DNA of 9,837 nt from Pseudomonadota bacterium (GCA_023415605.1 JAEZKB010000121.1:1-9837), one strand, 5' to 3'. Positions 1 to 6,808 are shown, counted from the first letter of the stretch. Made by a program: numbers and translations. Notes: generated by a model from the sequence alone, not told the origin.

Positions 1-736
1 CCTTCATCGTGTAGTACGGGTGGAACGGCACCGTGTCGCGGGTCGACTTCACCTCGACGCCGACCGGGTTGTTGTTGCCCGGCACGTGCAGCGCCCAGAT
101 GTGCAGCGCCACGACCGCCGCGATCACGAACGGCAGCAGGTAGTGCAGCGAGAAGAAGCGGTTGAGCGTGGCGTTGTCGACCACGAAGCCACCGCGGAGG
201 AGCTGCAGGATCGGGTCGCCCACGACCGGGATCGCCTGGAAGATGTTGGTGATCACGGTCGCGGCCCAGAAGCTCATCTGGCCCCAGGGCAGCACGTAGC
301 CCATGAAGGCGGTGGCCATCATGAGGAGGAAAATCAGCACGCCGAGAATCCAGAGGATTTCGCGCGGGGCCTTGTACGAGCCGAAATAGAGGCCGCGGAA
401 GATATGGATGTAGACGGCGGCAAAGAACATCGAGGCGCCCACGGCATGGGTGGCCTGGATAATGCGCCCGCCGTTCACGTCGCGGCGGATGTGCTCGACC
501 GAGTCGAAGGCGAGCGACACGTGCGGGGTGTAGTGCATCGCCAGCACGATACCGGTGATGATCTGCACCACCAGCATGACGGCGAGGACGCCGCCGAAGG
601 TCCACCAGTAGTTGAGGTTCTTCGGCGTCGGGTAATCCATCAGGTGCTCTTTGGCGAACCTGATGACCGGCAGGCGGTCGTCGATCCATTTCTCGACGAC
701 GTTGGTGGGGGTATATGAGCTTTCGTGGCTAGCCAT
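1..736 (-). CDS. petB: Cytochrome b subunit of the bc1 complex (N-terminal part, cut by window edge)
   Basis: This is the membrane-embedded quinol-oxidising subunit of ubiquinol:cytochrome c reductase, which carries both b haems. 245 codons are present out of roughly 400-430 usual for the family; the C-terminal half, including the PEWY Qo-site motif, lies beyond the left edge. The four haem-ligand histidines are visible at H97, H111, H198 and H212, the same numbering as in Rhodobacter capsulatus cytochrome b. Hydrophobic segments run at about residues 44-66, 95-115, 126-149 and 196-216. The ATG start (minus strand, 736) gives MASHESSYTP and lies 17 nt after the Rieske stop codon, so the gene belongs to a petABC operon read leftward; cytochrome c1 (petC) should follow outside the window. 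The Shine-Dalgarno sequence is weak. The identification is secure. Confidence 0.97.
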   Translation of the reverse strand, partial: MASHESSYTPTNVVEKWIDDRLPVIRFAKEHLMDYPTPKNLNYWWTFGGVLAVMLVVQIITGIVLAMHYTPHVSLAFDSVEHIRRDVNGGRIIQATHAVGASMFFAAVYIHIFRGLYFGSYKAPREILWILGVLIFLLMMATAFMGYVLPWGQMSFWAATVITNIFQAIPVVGDPILQLLRGGFVVDNATLNRFFSLHYLLPFVIAAVVALHIWALHVPGNNNPVGVEVKSTRDTVPFHPYYTMK

Positions 737-753
737 TTTTCTTGTAGTGCCCC

Positions 754-1296
754 TTAGCCGATCTGCACGAGCGTGTCGGAAACGAATTCATAGGGCGGCA
801 CCACCAGGTTCTTCGGCGCCGGGCCCTTGCGGATACGGCCGGCCGAATCGTAGTGCGAGCCGTGGCACGGGCAGAACCAGCCATCGAAATCGCCCGACTC
901 ACCGACCGGGATGCAGCCCAGATGGGTGCAGTTGGCGATCATGATCAGCCACTGCTCGTGGCCCGGCTTGGTGCGCTGCTCGTCGGTCTCGGGATCCTTG
1001 AGGTCGGAGAGCGGGACGGCCTTGGCCTCCTCGATCTCGGCCTCGGTGCGGTGACGCACGAACACCGGCAGGCCGCGCCACTTGATGGTGACCGACTGGC
1101 CTTCTTCGATGCTCGACACGTCGAACTCGGTGCTGGCGAGCGCCAGGACCGACGCATCGGGATTGAGCTGGTTGATCAGCGGCCAGGCTACGCCGGCGAC
1201 GCCGACCGCTCCGACTGCACCTGCGGCGACATAAAGAAAGTCGCGACGGTTGGATTGAGGGGCGTGCGGTTCTGCCGTGTTGGATTGCGTCGCCAA
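754..1296 (-). CDS. petA: Rieske iron-sulfur subunit of the bc1 complex
   Basis: This subunit carries the 2Fe-2S cluster that takes an electron from ubiquinol and passes it to cytochrome c1 on the periplasmic side. The 180-residue product has a twin-arginine motif (NRRDFLY, residues 16-22) followed by a hydrophobic anchor at about 21-41. Cluster box 1 is CTHLGC (123-128) and box 2 is CPCHGSH (142-148), giving ligands C123, H125, C142 and H145 and the disulfide C128-C144. I chose the TTG at 1296 because GGAAG sits 6 nt upstream and the start places the twin-arginine motif close to the N-terminus, as in relatives. An in-frame GTG at 1425 would add 43 residues ahead of the signal and has its AAGGAG only 1 nt away. 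It is first in the operon with petB and divergent from trmL. Confidence 0.96.
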   Translation of the reverse strand: MATQSNTAEPHAPQSNRRDFLYVAAGAVGAVGVAGVAWPLINQLNPDASVLALASTEFDVSSIEEGQSVTIKWRGLPVFVRHRTEAEIEEAKAVPLSDLKDPETDEQRTKPGHEQWLIMIANCTHLGCIPVGESGDFDGWFCPCHGSHYDSAGRIRKGPAPKNLVVPPYEFVSDTLVQIG

Positions 1297-1302
1297 GATA
1301 TA

Positions 1303-1307
1303 CTTCC
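1303..1307 (-). promoter_or_regulatory. Ribosome binding site deciding the petA TTG start
   Basis: On the minus strand GGAAG precedes the TTG at 1296 with a 6-nt spacer. It supports the TTG over the longer GTG-initiated reading frame. Confidence 0.6.
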
Positions 1308-1316
1308 GTGTCTCGT

Positions 1317-1412
1317 GCCGAAAATCACCGCCACTCGGTTGGGTCAGGCGGCCGGGCCTTGCGGCGTCGCAACCATAGCCGAAAACCGCCTTCAACGCGG
1401 CGTGATTTTGGC
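1317..1412. promoter_or_regulatory. Divergent petA/trmL control region with three related motif copies
   Basis: The 174 bp between the petA and trmL starts hold no gene. GCCGAAAATCACCGCC lies at 1317-1332. A shortened direct copy, GCCGAAAACCGCC, lies at 1378-1390. An inverted copy, GGCGTGATTTTGGC, lies at 1399-1412 and differs from the reverse complement of the first only by two single-base deletions. The last two face each other and could also form a hairpin. The arrangement looks like a set of operator half-sites for one regulator acting on petABC, trmL-hemF or both, but no known consensus was recognised. No convincing -35/-10 pair was found on either strand. Confidence 0.35.
1359..1372. 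promoter_or_regulatory. TTGCG-N4-CGCAA dyad, candidate Crp/Fnr-family site
   Basis: TTGCG GCGT CGCAA is a perfect 5-bp dyad with a 4-bp centre. It has the TTG-N8-CAA layout of Crp/Fnr-family operators (Fnr, FixK, NnrR types). It ends about 63 bp upstream of the petA start and about 100 bp upstream of trmL. A site for an oxygen- or NO-responsive regulator between bc1 genes and an oxygen-dependent haem gene would make sense, but the inner bases differ from the classic Fnr TTGAT half-site, so this is a candidate only. Confidence 0.35.
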
Positions 1413-1470
1413 GTTCTTTTTGCACTCTCCTTAGAACTTGTCCAGCCTAGCTCAGGGTGACATTCGCCCA

Positions 1471-1995
1471 ATGCGACACTATACCCCCGGCAAGTTTGCC
1501 AGCGGCTTGCCGGAGGATGCACAAATCGCGCTCGACCTCGCCCTCTATCAGCCCGATATCGCCCAAAATACCGGCTCCATGCTGCGGCTGGGCGCCTGCC
1601 TCGGCGTCCCCATCCACATCATCCATCCCACCGGCTTTCCGTTCTCGAAAAAGGCGGTGAAGCGGGGCGGTCTCGACTATCTCGACCATGCCGAATTCAT
1701 CGAGCACGATAGCTATGCCCATTTCACCGCCTGGCGGCAGGCGACAGGGCGGCGGCTGGTGCTGCTGACCACCAAAGGAGCAGTCTCGGCTTATGCGGCG
1801 GAGTATAAGGAAGGTGACGTGCTGATGGTGGGCCGCGAAAGCGCCGGCGTCCCCGATGCCGTGGCAGAAGCGGCCGACCTCCGCGTGCGGATCCCGATGC
1901 AAGCCTCGATGCGCTCGCTCAACGTGGCCATGGCGGCGAGTTTGGTGCTAGGAGAAGCCCTTCGGCAGAGCGGGCACTTCCTGACATTGACATGA
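1471..1995 (+). CDS. trmL: tRNA (cytidine(34)-2'-O)-methyltransferase, SPOUT family
   Basis: TrmL methylates the 2'-O of the wobble nucleotide (C34 or cmnm5U34) in tRNA-Leu isoacceptors using S-adenosylmethionine. The 174-residue product shows the SPOUT motifs: PDIAQNTGSMLRL (28-40), a GDVLMVGRESAGVP stretch (115-128) and an IPM...SLNVAMAASLVLGEALRQ stretch (141-166), which together form the trefoil-knot cofactor site. It carries about 20 more residues at the N-terminus than E. coli TrmL. The ATG at 1471 is preceded by AGGGTGA about 10 nt upstream; a TTG at 1438 would extend the frame but has no ribosome binding site. The stop overlaps the hemF start as ATGA, so the two genes are translationally coupled. 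It diverges from petA. Confidence 0.92.
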   Translation: MRHYTPGKFASGLPEDAQIALDLALYQPDIAQNTGSMLRLGACLGVPIHIIHPTGFPFSKKAVKRGGLDYLDHAEFIEHDSYAHFTAWRQATGRRLVLLTTKGAVSAYAAEYKEGDVLMVGRESAGVPDAVAEAADLRVRIPMQASMRSLNVAMAASLVLGEALRQSGHFLTLT

Positions 1996-2876
1996 CACTC
2001 CCCCACGACATCGAGGCCAAAAAGCAGAAGGCTTCGGCCTGGTTCAGGCAATTGCGCGATGGACTCTGCGCCGAGTTCGAGCAGCTCGAACAGCAGGTGA
2101 AGGGGCCGCATGCCGACCGGCCGCCAGGAAAGTTCGTGCGTGAGCATTGGGACCGCACCGATCACAGTGGCGCGCCGGGCGGTGGCGGCGAGATGTCGAT
2201 GCTGCATGGCCGGGTGTTCGAGAAGGTGGGCATCCATATCTCGACCGTGCATGGGCAGTTCTCGCCCGATTTCGCCAAGCAGATGCCGGGCACAGATGAA
2301 GGCGCGGGCTTTTTCGCCACCGGCGTGTCGCTGATTGCGCACCCGTGGAACCCGCATGTGCCGGCGGTGCATATGAACACCCGCATGGTGGTGACCGGCA
2401 AATGGTGGTTCGGCGGCGGCGCCGACCTGACCCCGGTGCTCGACCGACGCCGCAACCAGATGGACCCCGATACGGTGGACTTCCACAAGGCCATGCAGAA
2501 GGCCTGCGAGGCGCACGGCGTCGATTACCCGCGCTACAAGGCGTGGTGCGACGAATACTTCTACCTGCCGCACCGGAAGGAACCCCGCGGCATCGGCGGC
2601 ATCTTCTACGACCACCACAATTCGGGCGACTGGGATGCCGACTTTGCCTTCACTCAGGATGTCGGCCGCGCGTTTCGCGAAATCTATCCGGCGCTTGTGC
2701 GCCGGAACTTCGAGACCCGCTGGACCGAAGCCGAGCGCAACGAGCAGCTGGTGCGGCGCGGCCGCTATGTCGAATTCAACCTGCTCTACGACCGGGGCAC
2801 CATGTTCGGGCTCAAGACCGGCGGCAACGTCAACTCGATACTCTCCTCCATGCCGCCCGAGGTGCGCTGGCCGTAA
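1992..2876 (+). CDS. hemF: Oxygen-dependent coproporphyrinogen III oxidase
   Basis: HemF converts coproporphyrinogen III to protoporphyrinogen IX by two oxidative decarboxylations using O2, late in haem synthesis in the cytoplasm. The product is 294 residues, close to the 299 of the E. coli enzyme. Family motifs include HGRVFEKVGIHIS (72-84), GGGADLTP (141-148), the CDEYFYLPHRKEPRGIGG block (186-203) and LLYDRGTMFGLKTGG (264-278). Histidines H117, H127, H165 and H194 align by spacing with the conserved E. coli residues H96, H106, H145 and H175. The C-terminus stops at VRWP, shorter than in E. coli; I recall this as usual for alphaproteobacteria. The start overlaps the trmL stop by 4 nt and lacks a clear Shine-Dalgarno sequence, consistent with coupled translation. 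Confidence 0.96.
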   Translation: MTLPHDIEAKKQKASAWFRQLRDGLCAEFEQLEQQVKGPHADRPPGKFVREHWDRTDHSGAPGGGGEMSMLHGRVFEKVGIHISTVHGQFSPDFAKQMPGTDEGAGFFATGVSLIAHPWNPHVPAVHMNTRMVVTGKWWFGGGADLTPVLDRRRNQMDPDTVDFHKAMQKACEAHGVDYPRYKAWCDEYFYLPHRKEPRGIGGIFYDHHNSGDWDADFAFTQDVGRAFREIYPALVRRNFETRWTEAERNEQLVRRGRYVEFNLLYDRGTMFGLKTGGNVNSILSSMPPEVRWP

Positions 2877-2880
2877 GGAG
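2875..2880 (+). promoter_or_regulatory. Strong ribosome binding site of the ATPase gene
   Basis: AAGGAG overlaps the hemF stop codon and is followed by a 5-nt spacer to the ATG at 2886. This fixes the start and indicates co-transcription with hemF. Confidence 0.7.
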
Positions 2881-2885
2881 CCGCG

Positions 2886-4064
2886 ATGAGCCTGACCGAC
2901 GTCGAGATCACCGGATTTCGCTCGATCCGGAGCATCCGCTTTCCGTTGCGGCGGCTGACCGTGCTGGTGGGCGCCAATGGCGTGGGCAAGACCAATCTCT
3001 ACCGCTCGCTCGAACTGCTGCATGCTGCAGCAAAGGGGACGCTGGCAGAAGAGGTGGCGCGGGAGGGCGGGCTCGGCTCGATCTTCTTCGCCGGCGGCAA
3101 GAACCTGAGCGAGGACGGGTCGTTCGACCCGATGTATCGCACCGACGGGGTCAGGAAGGGCGAGAAGAACCGCCTGATGCTGGAAGTGCGCCTCGATGGC
3201 CTCGGCAGCGATTCCAACCTCGAAATGGCCTATCGCATCGAGCTGGGTTACCCGCAGAAGCTGGTCGCTGCGGCGTTCGAACTCGAGGCGCAGGTCAAAT
3301 CCGAGCTGCTGACGCTGGAGGGTGGCAGGAAGCCGGTGACACTTATGCAGCGCGACGGCCCGGCATTGTGGGCCCGCGATGTCGAGGGCAACCGGCAGGA
3401 GCTCGACCACTCGCTACTCGCATCGGAGACGGCTTTATCGAGCCTGCGTGGCGCGTTCCCGGAAATCGATGCGGTGCGCCATGCCATGAGCAACTGGCGC
3501 TTCTTTCACGGCTTTCGCACCGACCCGGACTCGCCCCTGCGCAAGCCGGCGCCGGCAGTGACTGCGCCCTTGCTGTCGTCGGACGGGAGTAATCTCGCCG
3601 CCGTCTTCGCGACGCTGGCCCATATCCGGGGTGACACGGTCGACCTCGACGAAGCCATCGACAAGGCGTTTCCGGGCTCGCGCCTGGTGGTGGACCATCC
3701 GCAGACACATGCGGCATTGGGCATGCGCTTTCCCGACACCCCCAAGCGCGTCTTCGGCGCGCATGAGCTGTCGGACGGCACGCTGCAGTTCCTGGCGCTG
3801 ATGGGTGCGCTGCTCTCTTACCGGCTGCCGCCGTTCGTCGCGCTGAACGAGCCCGAGACGAGCCTGCATCCTGATGTGTTGCCGGTGCTGGCGCAGGTGA
3901 TCGTCAAGGCGGCGGAGCGAAGCCAGATCTGGGTCGTGACCCATTCGCGCCGCCTGGCGGATGCCATCGCCGAGGCATCGGGCATCATCCCGCGCGACGT
4001 CGTTCGCAAGGACGGCGCCACCTGGCTCGACGGTCTCACCCAGTTCGGCACCTTCGACGACTAG
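2886..4064 (+). CDS. Predicted RecF/SMC-like AAA ATPase (COG4637-type)
   Basis: This is a 392-residue ABC-class ATPase of the RecF/Rad50-like group; its biological role is not known. The N-terminal part resembles RecF (IEVTGFRSI-like strand, here residues 6-14), followed by Walker A GANGVGKT (29-36). After a long insert come a signature-like LSDGTLQ (295-301), Walker B FVALNEPETSLHP (317-329) and the switch histidine in WVVTHSRR (349-356). Walker B carries Asn where Asp is canonical (N321, with E322 kept); I recall the NEPETSLHP form as common in this group, so I do not read it as inactivating. No TOPRIM nuclease or coiled-coil domain is apparent, unlike OLD nucleases or Rad50. It lies 9 nt after hemF and shares its transcript. 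A short GC inverted repeat (4063-4078) without a T-run follows. Confidence 0.85.
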   Translation: MSLTDVEITGFRSIRSIRFPLRRLTVLVGANGVGKTNLYRSLELLHAAAKGTLAEEVAREGGLGSIFFAGGKNLSEDGSFDPMYRTDGVRKGEKNRLMLEVRLDGLGSDSNLEMAYRIELGYPQKLVAAAFELEAQVKSELLTLEGGRKPVTLMQRDGPALWARDVEGNRQELDHSLLASETALSSLRGAFPEIDAVRHAMSNWRFFHGFRTDPDSPLRKPAPAVTAPLLSSDGSNLAAVFATLAHIRGDTVDLDEAIDKAFPGSRLVVDHPQTHAALGMRFPDTPKRVFGAHELSDGTLQFLALMGALLSYRLPPFVALNEPETSLHPDVLPVLAQVIVKAAERSQIWVVTHSRRLADAIAEASGIIPRDVVRKDGATWLDGLTQFGTFDD

Positions 4065-4135
4065 GGCGGAACTGCCCTGCCCCGGCCTCATTGTTCTGGG
4101 ACGCTGCCAAGTCCACAGACGATGGAGGATTGAAG

Positions 4136-4321
4136 ATGAAGCAATTCGAATGTGGGACCCTCGTTCCGGGCTGCACATGGCACACGCAGGCCGAGGACAG
4201 CGCCGAAGTGGTGCGGCGCGCGGCTGACCATCTGCGGACGGCGCATGGCGAGACAGAGGTCCGCCCAGCCATGATCGAACGGATCAAGGACCGCGTACGC
4301 GACGCCGAGGCCGTACACTAG
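4136..4321 (+). CDS. DUF1059 family small protein
   Basis: This is a 61-residue protein of unknown function. It matches the DUF1059 pattern I know, particularly from actinobacterial members: an N-terminal MKQFECGTLVPGC segment and a later AADHLRTAHG. Cysteines C6 and C13 and histidines H16, H32 and H37 could together bind a metal; that is inference from spacing, not established. The ATG at 4136 has GGAGG 7 nt upstream (4124-4128), an unusually good site for this window. The gene lies 71 bp after the ATPase on the same strand, so it may be on the same transcript or have its own promoter. Its stop TAG shares the palindrome CTAG with the stop of the convergent CCA-enzyme gene. Confidence 0.8.
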   Translation: MKQFECGTLVPGCTWHTQAEDSAEVVRRAADHLRTAHGETEVRPAMIERIKDRVRDAEAVH

Positions 4322-5514
4322 GCCCTGAGCGTCGCCAGCAACGCGTCGCGGTCGAGGGCAAAGCCGCTCTCGATCCAGAGCTGCTCGAGGCGGTCGAGCT
4401 CGGCGCCCAGCGCCCGGCCCGGCCGCAGCCCCAGCTTGATGAGATCGCCGCCGCTCAACGGGAAGCGCGGCACCGCCAGTCCCTGCAACTGATCCAGCAC
4501 GGCGGATTTTCCCGCCTCGGTCCAGTCCGCGAGGATGGCTGCCACCTCAACCCCGTCGGCCAAGGCGGCCGGGTGGCGATAGGCGGCTTCATTCAACTTG
4601 TAGTCCCGCACCAGCTGCGCCACCGCGAGGATCACCTCGGCAGCGGCGACTTCATCGTTGGACAGCCGCCAGCGCGATTTGAGTCGGTTGACCCCAGTTT
4701 CAGCGATGATGATGGCGAGGCGAGCCGAAAAATCCGGGCGCCGGGCGCGGCGCTCATAGCTATGCAGCAGGCGGATGGTCTCGCCGCTGAGCGCGAGAAT
4801 GTCGGCCTCGACCATGGCCTTGAGCGTAATGGCGACGCGCGGCAACGCCAGCATGCGGCGCAGTTCGTTGCCGACACGCTCGGCGGATAGCCCATCGAGC
4901 CGGTCGGCCGCGTTGCGGCAGGCGTCGAGCCCAGCCGGGTCGAACTTTTCCCCGCCGTGGCTCGCCGAGAAGCGGAAGAAGCGGTAGACCCGCAGCCGGT
5001 CTTCTTCGATGCGCCGGGCCGGATCACCGATGAATCGGACTCGTCCCGCGAGGCAGTCGTCGAGCCCGTTCAGCGGGTCGAAGAGATCGCCGTCCATCCC
5101 CGCGTAAAGCGCGTTAAGCGTGAAATCGCGCCGTTCCGCATCGCGGACCCAGTCGGTGCCGAACTGCACCAGCGCGCGGCGCCCATCGGTTTCGACATCC
5201 TCTCGCAGGGTGGTCACTTCGGCCACGAGGCTGTCGAGTCGCAGCGTGACGGTGCCATGTTCGATGCCGGTGGGGTGAACCGAGATCCCCGCCCGCTCGG
5301 CCCGGATGGCGACTTCGTGCGGCAGGAGCGCGGTGGCGAAGTCAATGTCGGCTGGCGCGAGATCGCGGCCCAGCAGCGTATCGCGCACGATGCCGCCCAC
5401 TGCACGGGTCTTGCCTTCCTCGCCGCCGAGCAGCTTCAACAAGGTCTGCGTTTCCTCGCGCCGCAGCCAGTCGGCTGTCTTGAGGCGCGCCACCATGTCG
5501 GCCGGCTTGATCAC
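4318..5514 (-). CDS. cca: CCA tRNA nucleotidyltransferase
   Basis: This enzyme adds or repairs the 3'-CCA end of tRNAs from CTP and ATP. The 398-residue product shows the class II polymerase-beta-like head: GGIVRDTLLGR (40-50), the catalytic DID pair D56 and D58 in PADIDF, the ERRDFT motif (127-132) that flexibly pairs with nucleotides, and EEDRLRVYRFFRF (170-182). An alpha-helical body and tail without obvious HD domain follow. I place the start at the GTG at 5514, which overlaps the stop of the upstream Nudix gene as GTGA, so translation is coupled. Longer frames reaching 5607 would lie inside the Nudix gene. The 3' end overlaps the convergent DUF1059 gene by 4 bp. It is the last gene of the GNAT-Nudix-cca run. 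Confidence 0.94.
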   Translation of the reverse strand: MIKPADMVARLKTADWLRREETQTLLKLLGGEEGKTRAVGGIVRDTLLGRDLAPADIDFATALLPHEVAIRAERAGISVHPTGIEHGTVTLRLDSLVAEVTTLREDVETDGRRALVQFGTDWVRDAERRDFTLNALYAGMDGDLFDPLNGLDDCLAGRVRFIGDPARRIEEDRLRVYRFFRFSASHGGEKFDPAGLDACRNAADRLDGLSAERVGNELRRMLALPRVAITLKAMVEADILALSGETIRLLHSYERRARRPDFSARLAIIIAETGVNRLKSRWRLSNDEVAAAEVILAVAQLVRDYKLNEAAYRHPAALADGVEVAAILADWTEAGKSAVLDQLQGLAVPRFPLSGGDLIKLGLRPGRALGAELDRLEQLWIESGFALDRDALLATLRA

Positions 5515-6137
5515 GCTGTCTCTCCCGCCAGAGCCATATCGTGGAAGCGACGGGTAAGGTTGGCCGTAATGCCCCAAATGACAAGCCCACCATGCGGGAT
5601 TTGCCACGTGGTGTGCTCTTTGCCGTTTCGGCTGATGCGGTAGGTGCCGTAGCTCTCTTCCTGCATCAGGAAATCGAGCGGCACTTCGAACACCGACCGC
5701 ACTTCGCCCGGATTGGGGGTGAACGGCCGGCTGGGAGTGACCAGCGCCACGACCGGCGTGATGAGGTAGTTCGAGCCGGTGAAGTAGCGCGGCATATAGC
5801 CGATGACCTCGGCATCGGAACGGACGAGGTCGACTTCCTCATTGGCTTCGCGCAGGGCGGCGTCGGCAGCATCGAAATCGGTCGGGTCGATCTTGCCGCC
5901 CGGAAAGGCGACTTGCCCCGAATGCGAGCGCAGGGCCGGCGAGCGCTCGGTGTAGAGCACCGACAGCCCATCGGGACGCTGCACGAGGCCGATCAGCACC
6001 GCAGCGGCGACCGGCGGCCGGTCGAACGGCGTTTCCGGCATCCAGTCCGGCACGAACGTGCCTTCCACCCCAACGCCGTCGGGCTGAGGCAGAAGGCGAC
6101 TCGCTATGCGACCGATGAGGCCGTCCGCATCCGCCAA
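5511..6137 (-). CDS. CoA pyrophosphatase-type Nudix hydrolase
   Basis: Members of this Nudix branch (NudL/CoAse) cleave coenzyme A and its thioesters to 4'-phosphopantetheine and 3',5'-ADP, probably for cofactor turnover. The 208-residue product has the branch-specific SGQVAFPGG (73-81) leading into the Nudix box, with R96, E97, E100 and E101 of the REx2EE core. The usual glycine near the box end is D103. Downstream features of the branch include YLITPVVALV (124-133), PNPGEVRSVFEVPL (141-154) and an IPHGGLVIWGIT segment (180-191). The TTG at 6137 is the first usable start after the in-frame stop that ends the GNAT gene, with a weak GGTGA 4 nt upstream; no ATG in this frame fits. It lies 21 nt after the GNAT stop and overlaps cca. 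Confidence 0.88.
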   Translation of the reverse strand: MADADGLIGRIASRLLPQPDGVGVEGTFVPDWMPETPFDRPPVAAAVLIGLVQRPDGLSVLYTERSPALRSHSGQVAFPGGKIDPTDFDAADAALREANEEVDLVRSDAEVIGYMPRYFTGSNYLITPVVALVTPSRPFTPNPGEVRSVFEVPLDFLMQEESYGTYRISRNGKEHTTWQIPHGGLVIWGITANLTRRFHDMALAGETA

Positions 6138-6158
6138 AAGATCACCGTATGGGGCCGC

Positions 6159-6719
6159 TCAGGCCCTCTTGCGTGCGCCGAACGCAGCGATCGGGCCTGC
6201 GAGGCGGAGCGCCAGCGTCTGATCGGGAGAGTGAAGCAGCACGCGCTTGGGATCAACCGGGCCGGGGAACTGAATGGCGCCGTGTGTCGTCGGAGCAAAG
6301 CCGAGCGGGCCATAATAGGGCTCGTCGCCCACCAGCAGCACGAAGCTGACGCCCTCGCGGGCGAGAGCCATCTTGCACACTTCCTTGACCAGAAGTTTGC
6401 CGGCGCCGCGGCCGCGATAGGCCGGATCGGTGGCCAGCGGCCCAAGCAGGTAGCCGTCGAGGCCGCCGACCGAAATCGGGGTCATCCACACCGAAGCGAC
6501 AGCCTGGCCATCGATTTCGGCGATCAGCGACAGAGACTTGTCGATCGGGAACCGCTCGCGAACGCGGAAAGCGGTGCGCGCATAGCGGCCCGGACCAAAG
6601 GCCAGCGCCTGCAGTTCTTCGACGAAGACGTCGTCATCGGGAGTGGCGAGACGAAAGGTTGGCAGGCCAAGTTGCGGAGGCACGGCGTGAGCGACCGAAT
6701 GTGAGGCAGAGGCGATCAT
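6159..6719 (-). CDS. GNAT family N-acetyltransferase (YhbS-like)
   Basis: This is a 186-residue acetyl-CoA-dependent acetyltransferase of the YhbS-like group (COG3153); the acceptor is unknown. The fold is seen from TFRLATPDDD (21-30), through the central strand SVWMTPISVGG (76-86), to the cofactor loop LGPLATDPAYRGRGAGKLL (92-110) with the R-G-x-G-x-G pyrophosphate-binding turn at 102-107. YYGPLGF (135-141) is the C-terminal signature of the group. I chose the ATG at 6719; a GTG at 6749 would add 10 residues, and neither has a strong ribosome binding site. It heads the minus-strand run with the Nudix and CCA genes, 21 nt before the Nudix start, and diverges from the glutathione transferase gene. 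Nothing in the sequence ties its substrate to tRNA or CoA metabolism. Confidence 0.86.
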   Translation of the reverse strand: MIASASHSVAHAVPPQLGLPTFRLATPDDDVFVEELQALAFGPGRYARTAFRVRERFPIDKSLSLIAEIDGQAVASVWMTPISVGGLDGYLLGPLATDPAYRGRGAGKLLVKEVCKMALAREGVSFVLLVGDEPYYGPLGFAPTTHGAIQFPGPVDPKRVLLHSPDQTLALRLAGPIAAFGARKRA

Positions 6720-6756
6720 GTGACAGGTCCAATGAACAAGCGTGTGCAAGGACGAT

Positions 6757-6795
6757 CCGGCTCAAGAAGCCGGGGTGAGCGATCCACTAGGATCG
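6757..6795. repeat. Two adjacent short hairpins in the divergent intergenic region
   Basis: CCGGCT-CAAGA-AGCCGG (6757-6773) is followed 6 nt later by CGATCC-ACTA-GGATCG (6780-6795). Both stems are perfect 6-bp dyads with 5- and 4-nt loops. Neither is followed by a T-run, so they do not look like intrinsic terminators on either strand. They lie in the expected 5' leader of the GNAT gene and about 200 bp upstream of the transferase gene. Confidence 0.5.
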
Positions 6796-6800
6796 TCGGG

Positions 6801-6808
6801 TCACGTGA
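6801..6808. promoter_or_regulatory. 8-bp palindrome TCACGTGA
   Basis: A perfect 8-bp palindrome lies 5 nt beyond the tandem hairpins. It could be a protein-binding site; no matching regulator was recognised, and a palindrome of this length can occur by chance. Confidence 0.25.

Noticed and set aside
754..1425. Longer petA starting at the GTG at 1425
   Set aside because: The extra 43 residues precede the twin-arginine signal, which should lie near the N-terminus. The AAGGAG is only 1 nt from the GTG, too close to act, while GGAAG is well spaced for the TTG at 1296.
1407..1435. Possible -35/-10 pair TTGGCG-N17-TTAGAA upstream of trmL
   Set aside because: Spacing is right but the -10 matches the consensus at too few positions to call a promoter.
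1791..3410. Long open frame of 539 codons on the minus strand
   Set aside because: It lies antisense to trmL, hemF and the ATPase gene, all of which show family motifs. Its translation is rich in Arg, His and Ala with no recognisable domain. It is an artefact of high GC.
2345..3592. 415-codon plus-strand frame
   Set aside because: It is out of frame with hemF and the ATPase, its translation has low-complexity Arg/Gly/Pro composition, and it crosses the real gene boundary.
4063..4078. AGGGC-N6-GCCCT inverted repeat at the end of the ATPase gene as a terminator
   Set aside because: The stem has only 5 bp, overlaps the stop codon and has no T-run. It is too weak to annotate.
2886..4321. ATPase plus small DUF1059 protein as an anti-phage defence pair
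   Set aside because: No nuclease, TOPRIM or toxin domain is present, the neighbours are housekeeping genes, and the spacing gives no sign of a dedicated two-gene module.
5541..6704. 387-codon plus-strand frame
   Set aside because: It is antisense to the Nudix and GNAT genes, whose catalytic motifs are clear. No domain is seen in its translation.
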